From: Gammaproteobacteria bacterium
GTDB taxonomy: Bacteria > Pseudomonadota > Gammaproteobacteria > Steroidobacterales > Steroidobacteraceae
Length of the DNA stretch: 6,028 nt
Reading direction: 5' to 3'
Assembly (NCBI GenBank): GCA_030038645.1
Contig: JASHSR010000265.1
Span: 1 to 6,028 of the forward strand
Position 1 is the stretch's first letter, and every line of letters starts with the position of its first letter. The position numbers and the translations under genes were made by a program. Below the pieces are notes generated by a model that had not been told where the DNA came from, made no database searches, and was given only the letters and a program-made list of their open reading frames with translations. This document shows, in pieces, positions 1-5,831 of the stretch.

Positions 1-130
1 CGAACGGCAGCTCCTCGAGGCGCAGCTCGTGGCCGAACGAGCCGGCGAGGGCGCGCAGGCAGCGCAAGCCTTCCGCAATGACCTCCGGGCCGATGCCATC
101 GCCCGGGAGTACGGCGATCGTCGCTTTCAT
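1..130 (-). CDS. leuB: 3-isopropylmalate dehydrogenase, N-terminal fragment (runs off left edge)
   Basis: LeuB is the cytosolic NAD-dependent dehydrogenase that oxidises and decarboxylates 3-isopropylmalate to 2-ketoisocaproate, the last leucine-specific step before transamination. Only the first 43 residues are present. They begin MKATIAVLPGDGIGPEVIAE, which contains the family's N-terminal strand and nucleotide-site motif (LPGDGIGPEV, residues 8-17). The catalytic Arg, Tyr, Lys and Asp residues lie outside the window. The ATG at 130-128 overlaps the leuD stop in the sequence ATGA. The bases just upstream are pyrimidine-rich (CTCCTCCGCTCGCC) with no Shine-Dalgarno, so translation probably depends on reinitiation after leuD. 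It is the last gene of the visible cluster. Identity is secure from the motif plus the leuCD neighbourhood; full length and integrity cannot be judged. Confidence 0.93.
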   Translation of the reverse strand, partial: MKATIAVLPGDGIGPEVIAEGLRCLRALAGSFGHELRLEELPF

Positions 131-729
131 GGCGAGCGGAGGAGAGTGCTGTCCGCCGGCTTCTGCCGCTCGTACGCCTCGATCTGCGGTGTCCGCCCGA
201 GCAGGAATCCGAGCTCATCGACACCATTCAGCAGACAAAAGCGCGCGAAGGCCTCGAGAGGAAAGCGGAGCCGCTCGCCGGTCGGCAGGCTGAGCGTCGT
301 CGTCTCCACATCGAGCGTTACCTCGGCGCCCGGGTGCTCGAGGAGCCAGCGCCCGGTCGCCTCGTCGACCACGACGGGCAACAGACCGTTCTTCAGCGCA
401 TTGCTGCGGAAGATATCGGCGATCTCGGTGCTCACCACGGCGCGAAAGCCGTAGTCGACGAGAGCCCAAGGCGCGTGCTCGCGCGAGGAGCCGCAGCCAA
501 AATTGCGGCCGGCCACGAGGATCGTGCAGCCCGCCGCCTCGGGACGGTTGAGGGGAAAATCCGCCCGCGGCGTGCCGTCCGGAGCGTAGCGCCAGTCCGT
601 GAACAGTTGCCGGCCGAGGCCCAGGCGCGTCGTCGTGGTGAGGAAGCGCGCGGGAATGATCTGGTCGGTGTCGATGTTGGACGCCGGCAGCACGACGGTC
701 CGCGAGCGAACGGTTCTCAGGGGGTCCAT
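127..729 (-). CDS. leuD: 3-isopropylmalate dehydratase, small subunit
   Basis: LeuD is the swivelling small subunit of isopropylmalate isomerase. With LeuC it converts 2-isopropylmalate to 3-isopropylmalate in the cytosol. The protein has 200 residues, the usual size for the bacterial small subunit (about 200). Seen in the sequence: NIDTDQIIPARFL at residues 18-30, the substrate-recognition loop AGRNFGCGSSREHAPWAL at 73-90 (the classic GCGSSREHA aconitase-swivel motif), and the C-terminal helix DELGFLLGRTPQIEAYE at about 171-187. The start ATG at 729-727 is preceded by AGGAG (738-734), which overlaps the leuC TAG stop. The gap to leuC is only 7 nt, suggesting coupled translation of the two subunits. 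Its stop overlaps the leuB start. No truncation or odd residue was noticed. Confidence 0.97.
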   Translation of the reverse strand: MDPLRTVRSRTVVLPASNIDTDQIIPARFLTTTTRLGLGRQLFTDWRYAPDGTPRADFPLNRPEAAGCTILVAGRNFGCGSSREHAPWALVDYGFRAVVSTEIADIFRSNALKNGLLPVVVDEATGRWLLEHPGAEVTLDVETTTLSLPTGERLRFPLEAFARFCLLNGVDELGFLLGRTPQIEAYERQKPADSTLLRSP

Positions 730-733
730 GGGG

Positions 734-738
734 CTCCT
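734..738 (-). promoter_or_regulatory. Ribosome binding site of leuD, overlapping the leuC stop
   Basis: Reading on the minus strand, AGGAG at 738-734 shares two bases with the leuC TAG stop (739-737) and lies 4 nt before the leuD ATG. A ribosome finishing leuC sits on this site, which supports coupled, near-stoichiometric synthesis of the two isomerase subunits. The 4-nt spacing is a little short. Confidence 0.7.
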
Positions 739-2131
739 AGAGCAGCTCGCGCGGATCGGTGACGCGCCCGCGCACGGCCGAGGCCGCCGCAGTGAGCGGG
801 CTCGCCAGCAGCGTGCGGCTGCCGGCGCCCTGACGTCCCTCGAAGTTGCGGTTGCTGGTGCTCACCGAGTACTCGCCGCGCGCGACCGTATCGCCGTTCA
901 TGCCGATGCACATCGAGCAGCCGGACTCGCGCCACTCCGCACCGGCCTCGAGGAAGATCCGATCGAGCCCTTCGGCCTCGGCCGCCGCCTTGATCTGCTG
1001 TGAGCCGGGCACGACGAGCATGCGTACGCCCTGCGCGAGCTTGCGCCCGCGCAGCACGCGCGCGGCCCCTCGCAGATCCGACAGGCGCGAATTGGTGCAG
1101 CTGCCGACGAACACGACGTTCACCGCCCGGTCACGCAGCGACTCGCCGGCCTTGAGGCCCATGTAGCCGAGGGCCCGCTCGAACATCGGATCGTTCGGCC
1201 GCGACGGCACGCGGCCGCTGATCGGAATCGCCATGCCGGGATTGGTGCCGTAGGTGATCATCGGCTCGACGCCGCCCGCGTCGAAGCTCACTTCCTGGTC
1301 GAATCGCGCACCCGCATCGGTCGGCAATTGCCGCCAAGCCTCGACCGCGCGATCCCAGTCCGCGCCTTGCGGCGCGCGGGGGCGGCCGCGCAGATAGGCG
1401 TAGGTCGTCTCGTCCGGCGCGATCATCCCCGCCCGCGCTCCGGCCTCGATCGACATGTTGCAGACGGTCATGCGCTCGTCCATGTCGAGCGCGCGGATGG
1501 CCTCGCCGTGGTACTCGATGACGTGTCCCGTGCCGCCTGCGACGCCGATCCGGCCGATGATGGCGAGAATCAGGTCCTTCGCCGTGACGCCCGGCGCCAG
1601 CTGCCCGCTCACCTGGATGCCGAGCGTTCGCGGCCGGCGCTGCAGCAGGCACTGCGTGGCGAGCACGTGGCCCACCTCCGTCGTTCCAATGCCGAACGCG
1701 AGAGCCCCGAACGCGCCGTGCGTGCTCGTGTGGCTGTCGCCGCAGACGATGGTCTTGCCCGGCTGCGTGAGCCCGAGCTCGGGGCCGATCACGTGCACGA
1801 TGCCGCGCTGCGCGCTCTGCAGATCGAGCAGCTCGACGCCGAATGCGGCGCTGTTCACCTCGAGCTCCCGGACCTGCCTCGCCGCGGATTCGATCGCGAT
1901 CGGCGCTCCCCCGAAGATCTGCTCCGTGCGCGTCGGGGTGGAGTGATCGAGGGTTCCGAGGGTCAGGTCCTTGCGCCACACGGGCAGGCCCCGCGCGCGC
2001 AGCTCCGCGAAGGCCTGCGGCGTGGTGACCTCGTGGATCAGATGCAGGTCGATGTAGAGCACCGCCGGGGTGTCCGGCGTCTCCTTGACCACCTCGTGCC
2101 GCTCCCAGACTTTCTGGAACATCGTCTTCAT
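737..2131 (-). CDS. leuC: 3-isopropylmalate dehydratase, large subunit
   Basis: LeuC is the [4Fe-4S] aconitase-fold subunit that partners LeuD in isomerising isopropylmalate. From the ATG at 2131 the protein has 464 residues, close to the 466 of E. coli LeuC. The family's landmarks are in place: YIDLHLIHEVTTPQAF (26-41), TLDHSTPT (60-67), CGDSHTSTHGAFGALAFGIG (130-149), and the three cluster-ligating cysteines C345 (in VGSCTNSR), C405 and C408 (in GCSMCIGMN). The start was chosen because MKTMFQKVWERHEV aligns with the family N-terminus. The open frame continues 25 codons upstream, but those residues are Arg/Ala-rich and overlap leuA. A modest SD, GAGAG (2143-2139), lies 7 nt before this ATG. 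A second ATG three codons in (2122-2120) is possible. The gap to leuA is 16 nt. Confidence 0.97.
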   Translation of the reverse strand: MKTMFQKVWERHEVVKETPDTPAVLYIDLHLIHEVTTPQAFAELRARGLPVWRKDLTLGTLDHSTPTRTEQIFGGAPIAIESAARQVRELEVNSAAFGVELLDLQSAQRGIVHVIGPELGLTQPGKTIVCGDSHTSTHGAFGALAFGIGTTEVGHVLATQCLLQRRPRTLGIQVSGQLAPGVTAKDLILAIIGRIGVAGGTGHVIEYHGEAIRALDMDERMTVCNMSIEAGARAGMIAPDETTYAYLRGRPRAPQGADWDRAVEAWRQLPTDAGARFDQEVSFDAGGVEPMITYGTNPGMAIPISGRVPSRPNDPMFERALGYMGLKAGESLRDRAVNVVFVGSCTNSRLSDLRGAARVLRGRKLAQGVRMLVVPGSQQIKAAAEAEGLDRIFLEAGAEWRESGCSMCIGMNGDTVARGEYSVSTSNRNFEGRQGAGSRTLLASPLTAAASAVRGRVTDPRELL

Positions 2132-2147
2132 TGGAGCGCTCTCGGCG

Positions 2148-3731
2148 TCACACGGCCGTCTGAGCCGCCCGCGACGCGCTCGAGGGCTCCTCGCGCGAGC
2201 GCGCACCCGCGCGCTGCGCGAGCTCGATGCGGTTCACCACTTCGAGAAACGCCTGGGTGCTCGACTCGATGATGTTGGTGCTGACGGCCGAGCCGCGGTA
2301 GGTGCGCCGGTTGTGCTCCACGTAGACGACCGCCTCGCCCTGCGCGTCCTCGCCGCCCGTGACGCCGTGCAGCTCGAACTTTCGGAGCACCACGCTCACG
2401 CCCGTCGCCGCCTCGATGGCCTTGAACGCCGCATCGACCGGGCCGTCGCCTCGGGCGGTCTGCTCGACGCTGCGGCCGTCGGCGTGCACCAGCCGCACGA
2501 CGGCCTCCGCCGGGCTGCCGCTCTCGGTCGCCGTCCTCAGCTCGACGAGCGTCCATGGGCCGTCCGCGCTCTGCTCGGCGCGCAGCACGAGCGCCTCGAT
2601 GTCTCCGTCGAAGAGCTCCTTCTTCTTGTCCGCGAGCGCCTTGAACTCGGTGAACACCCGGTTGAACTCGCTCTCGTCGAGCTCGAAGCCGAGCTCCTCG
2701 ATGCGCTGGCGCAGGGCGTGCCGCCCGCTGTGCTTGCCGAGCACGAGGCTGCTGCGCGTGAGCCCCACGTCCTCCGGTCGCATGATCTCGTACGTCGAGC
2801 GGTGGCGCAGCATGCCGTGCTGGTGGATGCCCGCCTCGTGCGCGAACGCGTTCTCGCCGACGACCGCCTTGTTGCGTGGAATCGACATGCCGGTGATGCT
2901 CGCGACTAGGCGCGAAGTGGGATACAGGCGGCTCGTGTCGATGCGCGTGCGCGCGTTGAAGAACGTCTCGCGGGTCTTCAGGGCCATCACGACCTCCTCG
3001 AGGGAGCAATTGCCCGCCCGCTCGCCGATGCCGTTGATGGTGCACTCGATTTGTCGCACGCCCGCCACGACGGCGGTGAGGCTGTTCGCGACGGCCATGC
3101 CGAGATCGTTGTGGCAGTGGACCGAGAGGGTGACGCCGTCGATGCCCCGGACATTCTTTCTTAAATAGCGGAACAGTTCCGCAAATTCGTCGGGAACGGT
3201 GTAGCCGACCGTGTCCGGAATGTTGATCGTCGTGGCGCCCGCGGCGATCACGGCCTCGACGACCTGCGCGAGAAACTCGAGCTCGGTCCGTGAGGCGTCC
3301 TCGGGCGAGAACTCGACGTCCTCGCAGAACTCGCGGGCGATGCGCACACCCTCGACGGCGCTGCGCACGATCTCCTCCTGCGCCATGTTGAGCTTGTACT
3401 GGCGATGGATGGCGCTCGTCGCGAGGAACACGTGCAGCCGCCGGCGTGGCGCCTCGCGCAGCGCCTGCGCCGCGCGCTCGATGTCCGGGCGGCTGCAGCG
3501 CGCGAGGCCGCAGATCACCGGGCCGTGCACCTCGCGGGCGACGGCGTTGACGCTCTCCCAGTCGCCGGGCGAGGCCGCGGGGAATCCCGCCTCGATCACA
3601 TCGACGCCGAGCTCCGCGAGCGCGCGCGCGACGCGCAGCTTCTCGGGCTGGGTCATGCTGCATCCCGGCGACTGCTCGCCGTCGCGCAGCGTGGTGTCGA
3701 AGATGATGACGCGGTCGGGATCGGCAACCAT
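2148..3731 (-). CDS. leuA: 2-isopropylmalate synthase
   Basis: LeuA condenses acetyl-CoA with 2-ketoisovalerate to give 2-isopropylmalate. This is the first committed leucine step and is normally feedback-inhibited by leucine. From the ATG at 3731 it has 527 residues, matching the long bacterial form (E. coli 523). The N-terminal TIM-barrel carries FDTTLRDGEQ (11-20, with R16 and D17), ATTINIPDTVGYT (166-178) and VHCHNDLG (204-211). With N241 in GERAGNCSLEE, the divalent-metal ligands would be D17, H205, H207 and N241. HEAGIHQHG (298-306) belongs to the linker subdomain. The C-terminal regulatory domain shows GDGPVDAAFKAIE (428-440) and STNIIESSTQAFLEVVNRI (484-502). A GTG nine bases upstream is in frame, but it forms part of the SD (AGGAG, 3744-3740, 8 nt from the ATG), so the ATG is preferred. 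Residues after about 505 are a low-complexity tail. Confidence 0.97.
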   Translation of the reverse strand: MVADPDRVIIFDTTLRDGEQSPGCSMTQPEKLRVARALAELGVDVIEAGFPAASPGDWESVNAVAREVHGPVICGLARCSRPDIERAAQALREAPRRRLHVFLATSAIHRQYKLNMAQEEIVRSAVEGVRIAREFCEDVEFSPEDASRTELEFLAQVVEAVIAAGATTINIPDTVGYTVPDEFAELFRYLRKNVRGIDGVTLSVHCHNDLGMAVANSLTAVVAGVRQIECTINGIGERAGNCSLEEVVMALKTRETFFNARTRIDTSRLYPTSRLVASITGMSIPRNKAVVGENAFAHEAGIHQHGMLRHRSTYEIMRPEDVGLTRSSLVLGKHSGRHALRQRIEELGFELDESEFNRVFTEFKALADKKKELFDGDIEALVLRAEQSADGPWTLVELRTATESGSPAEAVVRLVHADGRSVEQTARGDGPVDAAFKAIEAATGVSVVLRKFELHGVTGGEDAQGEAVVYVEHNRRTYRGSAVSTNIIESSTQAFLEVVNRIELAQRAGARSREEPSSASRAAQTAV

Positions 3732-3736
3732 GGCAG

Positions 3737-3763
3737 TCACTCCTCGGGTTCGCTCACTCCTCG
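3737..3763 (-). repeat. 10-bp direct repeat containing the leuA SD
   Basis: The minus-strand sequence CGAGGAGTGA occurs twice, at 3763-3754 and 3746-3737, offset by 17 bp, in the 70-nt ilvC-leuA spacer. The downstream copy holds the leuA SD. The upstream copy is a second AGGAG with no usable start at normal spacing. It may be a small local duplication or a ribosome standby site. It could also be chance in purine-rich spacer DNA. Confidence 0.6.
3740..3744 (-). promoter_or_regulatory. Ribosome binding site deciding the leuA start
   Basis: AGGAG on the minus strand (3744-3740) sits 8 nt before the ATG at 3731. The only other in-frame start nearby, GTG at 3740-3738, shares a base with this site and would have no space for an SD of its own. 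This favours the 527-residue LeuA over a 530-residue form. Confidence 0.7.
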
Positions 3764-3801
3764 CGCTCGCCTGACGCTCGCTCGTGTCCCGCGCGCCGGC
3801 C

Positions 3802-4797
3802 TCAGGCGCGGCGCTCGTTGAGCCAGGGCATCCGTGCGCGCAGCGTCGCGCCCACTTTCTCGATCGGCCGCGACAGGTCCTGCTTCAGCAGCTTCTTGTA
3901 CGTGCGGCGGCCGGAGGCGTACTCCTTGATCCACTGGCGCGCGAACCGGCCGTCCTGGATCTCCTTCAGGATGCGGCGCATCTCGTTCTTGACGTGGGCG
4001 TCGATGACGCGCGGCCCGCGGGTGAGGTCCCCGTACTTGGCGGTCTCGCTCACGAATTGGTGCATTTTCTTGATGCCGCCCTCGTGCAGCAGGTCCGTGA
4101 TGAGCTTCACCTCGTGCAGGCACTCGTAGTAGGCGACCTCGGGCTGATAGCCGGCCTCGACGAGCGTCTCGAAGCCCTTCACGATGAGCTCGGTCACGCC
4201 GCCGCAGAGCACGGTCTGCTCGCCGAACAGGTCGGTCTCGGTCTCCTCGGCGAAGGTGGTCTCGAGCACGCCGCCGCGGGTGCCGCCGATGCCGTGGGCG
4301 TAGGCGAGGGCCTTGGCGTGCGCCCGGCCGCTCGCATCCTGCGCCACGGCGATGAGGCAGGGCACTCCGCGCCCTTGCTGGTACTGGCGCCGAACGAGGT
4401 CTCCGGGGCCTTTCGGCGCGATCAGGACCACGTCGAGATCCTTGCGCGGGCGGATCGTGCGGAAGTGGATGTTGAACCCGTGCGCGAAGAGCAGGGTCGC
4501 GCCGCGCTTGAGGCTCGGGGCGATGGACTCGTAGAGCTCGGGCTGCACGAGGTCGGGCGTGAGCATCGCGATGAGATCCGCGGTGCGAGCCGCATCGGCG
4601 GGCGCGGCGACGGCGAGTCCGTCGCGCCGCGCCTTCTTCCAGCCCTCGCCGCCCTTGCGCACCCCGACGATCACGTCGTAGCCGCTGTCCTTGAGGTTGA
4701 GCGCGTGCGCACGGCCCTGGCTGCCGTAGCCGAGCACCGCAATCCGGGCCCCGCGGAGAGCCTTCCGGTCGACGTCTTTCGGTGAATACAACTTCAT
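3802..4797 (-). CDS. ilvC: Ketol-acid reductoisomerase, class I
   Basis: IlvC isomerises and reduces 2-acetolactate or 2-aceto-2-hydroxybutyrate to the dihydroxy acids of the valine/leucine and isoleucine routes. It needs Mg2+ and normally NADPH. The 331 residues fit the short class I form. The N-terminal Rossmann domain has GYGSQG (23-28) and the cofactor loop VGVRKGGEGWKKA (44-56). Active-site residues can be placed by motif: H106 (FAHGFNIHF), K129 (APKGPG), D189 and E193 (ETDLFGEQ), E225 and E229 (YYECLHE), S250 (FVSETAKYGD). The frame stays open 45 codons upstream, but that stretch runs through the leader terminator. ATG 4797 has the SD GGAGG (4808-4804, spacing 6) and begins with the family-like MKLYSPKD. 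Odd point: the loop lacks the Ser residues that often hold the NADPH 2'-phosphate and has Glu51. It is the first structural gene of the cluster, 70 nt before leuA. Confidence 0.97.
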   Translation of the reverse strand: MKLYSPKDVDRKALRGARIAVLGYGSQGRAHALNLKDSGYDVIVGVRKGGEGWKKARRDGLAVAAPADAARTADLIAMLTPDLVQPELYESIAPSLKRGATLLFAHGFNIHFRTIRPRKDLDVVLIAPKGPGDLVRRQYQQGRGVPCLIAVAQDASGRAHAKALAYAHGIGGTRGGVLETTFAEETETDLFGEQTVLCGGVTELIVKGFETLVEAGYQPEVAYYECLHEVKLITDLLHEGGIKKMHQFVSETAKYGDLTRGPRVIDAHVKNEMRRILKEIQDGRFARQWIKEYASGRRTYKKLLKQDLSRPIEKVGATLRARMPWLNERRA

Positions 4798-4803
4798 CGC
4801 TGG

Positions 4804-4808
4804 CCTCC
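4804..4808 (-). promoter_or_regulatory. Ribosome binding site of ilvC
   Basis: GGAGG on the minus strand (4808-4804, within GGGAGG) lies 6 nt before the ATG at 4797. It fixes the ilvC start and excludes the 45-codon upstream extension, which would begin before the terminator hairpin. Confidence 0.8.
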
Positions 4809-4824
4809 CGTGGTGATTCGATAC

Positions 4825-4871
4825 AAAAAACCCCGCACCCGCCCTTGTCGTGGGGCCTGTGCGGGGTTTTT
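4825..4871 (-). terminator. Rho-independent terminator in the ilvC leader (attenuator, segments 3:4)
   Basis: On the minus strand CCCCGCAC (4866-4859) pairs perfectly with GTGCGGGG (4838-4831), followed by six T (4830-4825). A run of five A before the stem (4871-4867) can extend it with A-U pairs. Inside, GCCC (4856-4853) can pair with GGGC (4844-4841) across a 2x2 purine internal loop, closing an 8-nt loop. It ends 27 nt before the ilvC ATG and after the leader stop codon, so it is placed to abort transcription before the structural genes. The hairpin is nearly symmetric and also has a T tract on the plus strand (4867-4871), but no plus-strand gene upstream would use it. Confidence 0.92.
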
Positions 4872-4927
4872 CGGTCGTTCGCGTTGGCTCGAGCTCTCGG
4901 TTAACGCGCTTGACCCGCACCGGCTCC
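4852..4927 (-). promoter_or_regulatory. Predicted antiterminator (segments 2:3) of the leucine attenuator
   Basis: The minus-strand segment GGAGCCGGTGCGGG (4927-4914) can pair with CCCGCACAGGCCCC (4865-4852) at 12 of 14 positions, including an unbroken 7-bp block (4920-4914 with 4865-4859). The second segment is the 5' arm and apical part of the terminator, so the two structures exclude each other. The first segment begins four bases after the last codon of the Leu run and lies within the leader ORF. A ribosome stalled on Leu codons leaves it free. A ribosome at the stop (4903-4901) would cover much of it and let the terminator form. A small 1:2 hairpin, GCTCC (4937-4933) with GGAGC (4927-4923), could compete. 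Pairing was found by hand; no folding energy was computed. Confidence 0.75.
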
Positions 4928-5011
4928 CGCAAGGAGCAGCAGGCTCGTAAGCAGCAGTGCGAGAGGCGCCGCAGCGCCTGCCACCGTCGCTTCTCTGAGG
5001 GGTGCGGTCAT
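4901..5011 (-). CDS. Leucine-rich leader peptide of the ilvC-leu operon
   Basis: This short ORF sits between the putative promoter and the leader terminator. From the ATG at 5011 it encodes 36 residues with the core PLALLLTSLLLL (16-27): eight Leu in eleven codons (CTC, CTG CTG CTT, CTG CTG CTC CTT), followed by a Gly/Ala tail and TAA. It contains one Val and no Ile, so the sensed amino acid would be leucine alone. Its stop is 29 nt before the terminator A tract. The role inferred is that of LeuL: translation speed through the Leu codons selects antiterminator or terminator. The start is uncertain. ATG 5011 has no clear SD, whereas GTG 4984 has AGAGAAG 5 nt upstream and would give a 27-residue peptide, close to the usual leader size. 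It resembles a signal peptide, but it stops at once and has no mature domain. Confidence 0.8.
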   Translation of the reverse strand: MTAPLREATVAGAAAPLALLLTSLLLLAGAGAGQAR

Positions 5012-5052
5012 GACGAGTGCTTGAGCGGTGAATCCGTAGCCGTATGGGGGGG

Positions 5053-5082
5053 ATGGGAGCACAATCGCCGTAATGTTGTCAA
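5053..5082 (-). promoter_or_regulatory. Candidate sigma-70 promoter of the ilvC-leu operon
   Basis: On the minus strand a perfect -35 hexamer TTGACA (5082-5077) is followed after 18 nt by TCCCAT (5058-5053), which matches only three of six -10 positions (T, A, T). Transcription would begin near 5045, about 35 nt before the leader ATG. The location is right for the attenuator, but the -10 is poor. The promoter may be activator-dependent, or the true -10 may lie elsewhere. Confidence 0.35.
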
Positions 5083-5087
5083 TTGAC
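5078..5087. repeat. 10-bp perfect palindrome overlapping the leader -35
   Basis: GTCAATTGAC is self-complementary and overlaps five of the six bases of the TTGACA hexamer on the minus strand. It could be an operator half-site pair, but at this length and with no second copy it may simply reflect TTGAC meeting its mirror image. Confidence 0.4.
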
Positions 5088-5118
5088 GCCGAGGTCGCGC
5101 GGAATCGAGGCGTCCGGA

Positions 5119-5150
5119 GCGAGCCGGCCCCGCGGCGGCCCGCGGCTCGC
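5119..5150. repeat. Inverted repeat, 8-bp arms
   Basis: GCGAGCCG (5119-5126) is the exact reverse complement of CGGCTCGC (5143-5150), with a 16-nt GC-rich loop. No T tract follows on either strand, so it is not a typical intrinsic terminator. Function unknown; in DNA this GC-rich such repeats also arise by chance. Confidence 0.5.
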
Positions 5151-5306
5151 GACCGAAGCCGGCCAGCCGGGATGGCGCACCGATGAGATCCCCGACGCAC
5201 GCGGGGGACCTGTGGACTGCCTGGGCGGTGACGAGAGCGTGGCTGCGGGCACGGGCGCGGGCCTCGAACTCGCATCGACGGGCGGAGTCGAAATTTGCGA
5301 GGGGAT

Positions 5307-5326
5307 GGCCGGCTGGGCGGCCGGCC
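5307..5326. repeat. Inverted repeat, 7-bp arms
   Basis: GGCCGGC (5307-5313) and GCCGGCC (5320-5326) are perfect inverted copies around a 6-nt loop TGGGCG. The same GCCGGCC heptamer also occurs near 5124 and 5159, making the left half of the intergenic region rich in this palindromic motif. No T tract adjoins it. Confidence 0.5.
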
Positions 5327-5777
5327 TCTCGGGCGCATACGCGCAGCGATTTGCCGCACGGCGTGCGCGAGACGATCCGCCGCACTGGGTATACGGGTTG
5401 CTGCGCAGGACGCACGGCCGCTTTCCAATCCGCTCAAAAAGGACAGCCGACTGATCGTCCTGCTCGGGCCATTTCCCGGAGGGCGGAACGCGCGAGGAAC
5501 ATATTGCGCCGAAGCGGTCGGGGGCCAAACCTACATCTCGGGCATGAGCGGAGTTGTCAGTGCGCGGGGTAGCGGTTAGAGTTCACAGGGGTATACGTCG
5601 ATGTCTGGCCTCTGCGCCCCAGCGCGCGGCTCAGCACGCCGCGACACATTTATTACAGACGCTCGGGGGAGGTCCGCTCGAAGCATATCGGCCCGGCGAG
5701 GACGGCACGGACTGTCGAGACGATTGGCGGGGAACGCTCGCGGGCTTTTGGCATATAAGCGCGAGACCATCTTGGAC

Positions 5778-5806
5778 TTGCGCACGGATTAAAACGTAGC
5801 TACTTT
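5778..5806 (+). promoter_or_regulatory. Weak promoter candidate for the TonB-like gene
   Basis: TTGCGC (5778-5783) and TACTTT (5801-5806) are separated by 17 nt and lie about 60 nt before the ATG at 5867. Both boxes are poor matches to sigma-70 consensus. A better -10-like TATAAG at 5754-5759 has no good -35 partner. No Fur-box-like sequence was recognised nearby. Offered only as the likeliest place for the promoter. Confidence 0.2.
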
Positions 5807-5813
5807 GCGACGC

Positions 5814-5831
5814 CTGCCCGCAACCGGGCGG
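5814..5831 (+). other. Small hairpin in the 5' region of the TonB-like gene
   Basis: GCCCG (5816-5820) pairs with CGGGC (5825-5829) around a CAAC tetraloop. A further G-T and C-G pair make seven in total. It lies 35 nt before the start codon and is not followed by T residues, so it is a leader hairpin and not a terminator. Confidence 0.4.

Noticed and set aside
2132..2206. 25-residue N-terminal extension of LeuC
   Set aside because: It overlaps the leuA coding sequence, is Arg/Ala-rich, and would exceed the normal LeuC N-terminus. The ATG at 2131 aligns with the family and has an SD.
127..4797. Long plus-strand open frames opposite the ilvC-leu genes
   Set aside because: They are antisense shadows of the well-identified minus-strand genes and show no conserved motif of their own.
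4798..4932. 45-residue N-terminal extension of IlvC
   Set aside because: It is translated through the leader terminator hairpin and T tract. The ATG at 4797 has a strong SD and a family-like N-terminus.
4901..5437. A 178-codon minus-strand open frame that contains the leader peptide as its C-terminal end
   Set aside because: The upstream part is Arg/Pro-rich with no domain and runs through the -35 and 5' leader region. The Leu-rich end fits a separate leader peptide ahead of the attenuator better.
5079..5528. A 149-codon minus-strand open frame in the intergenic region
   Set aside because: Pro/Ser/Arg-rich low-complexity product with no recognisable motif. It overlaps other equally long chance frames and ends inside the leader promoter.
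5183..5572. Plus-strand open frames of about 90-130 codons in the intergenic region
   Set aside because: Arg/Ala-rich composition, no clear SD, no motif, and overlap with minus-strand frames. Typical of GC-rich noncoding DNA.
5746..5763. Possible sigma-54 promoter (TTGGCAT...GCG) before the TonB-like gene
   Set aside because: The GG and GC dinucleotides are not exactly 10 nt apart as the -24/-12 consensus requires.
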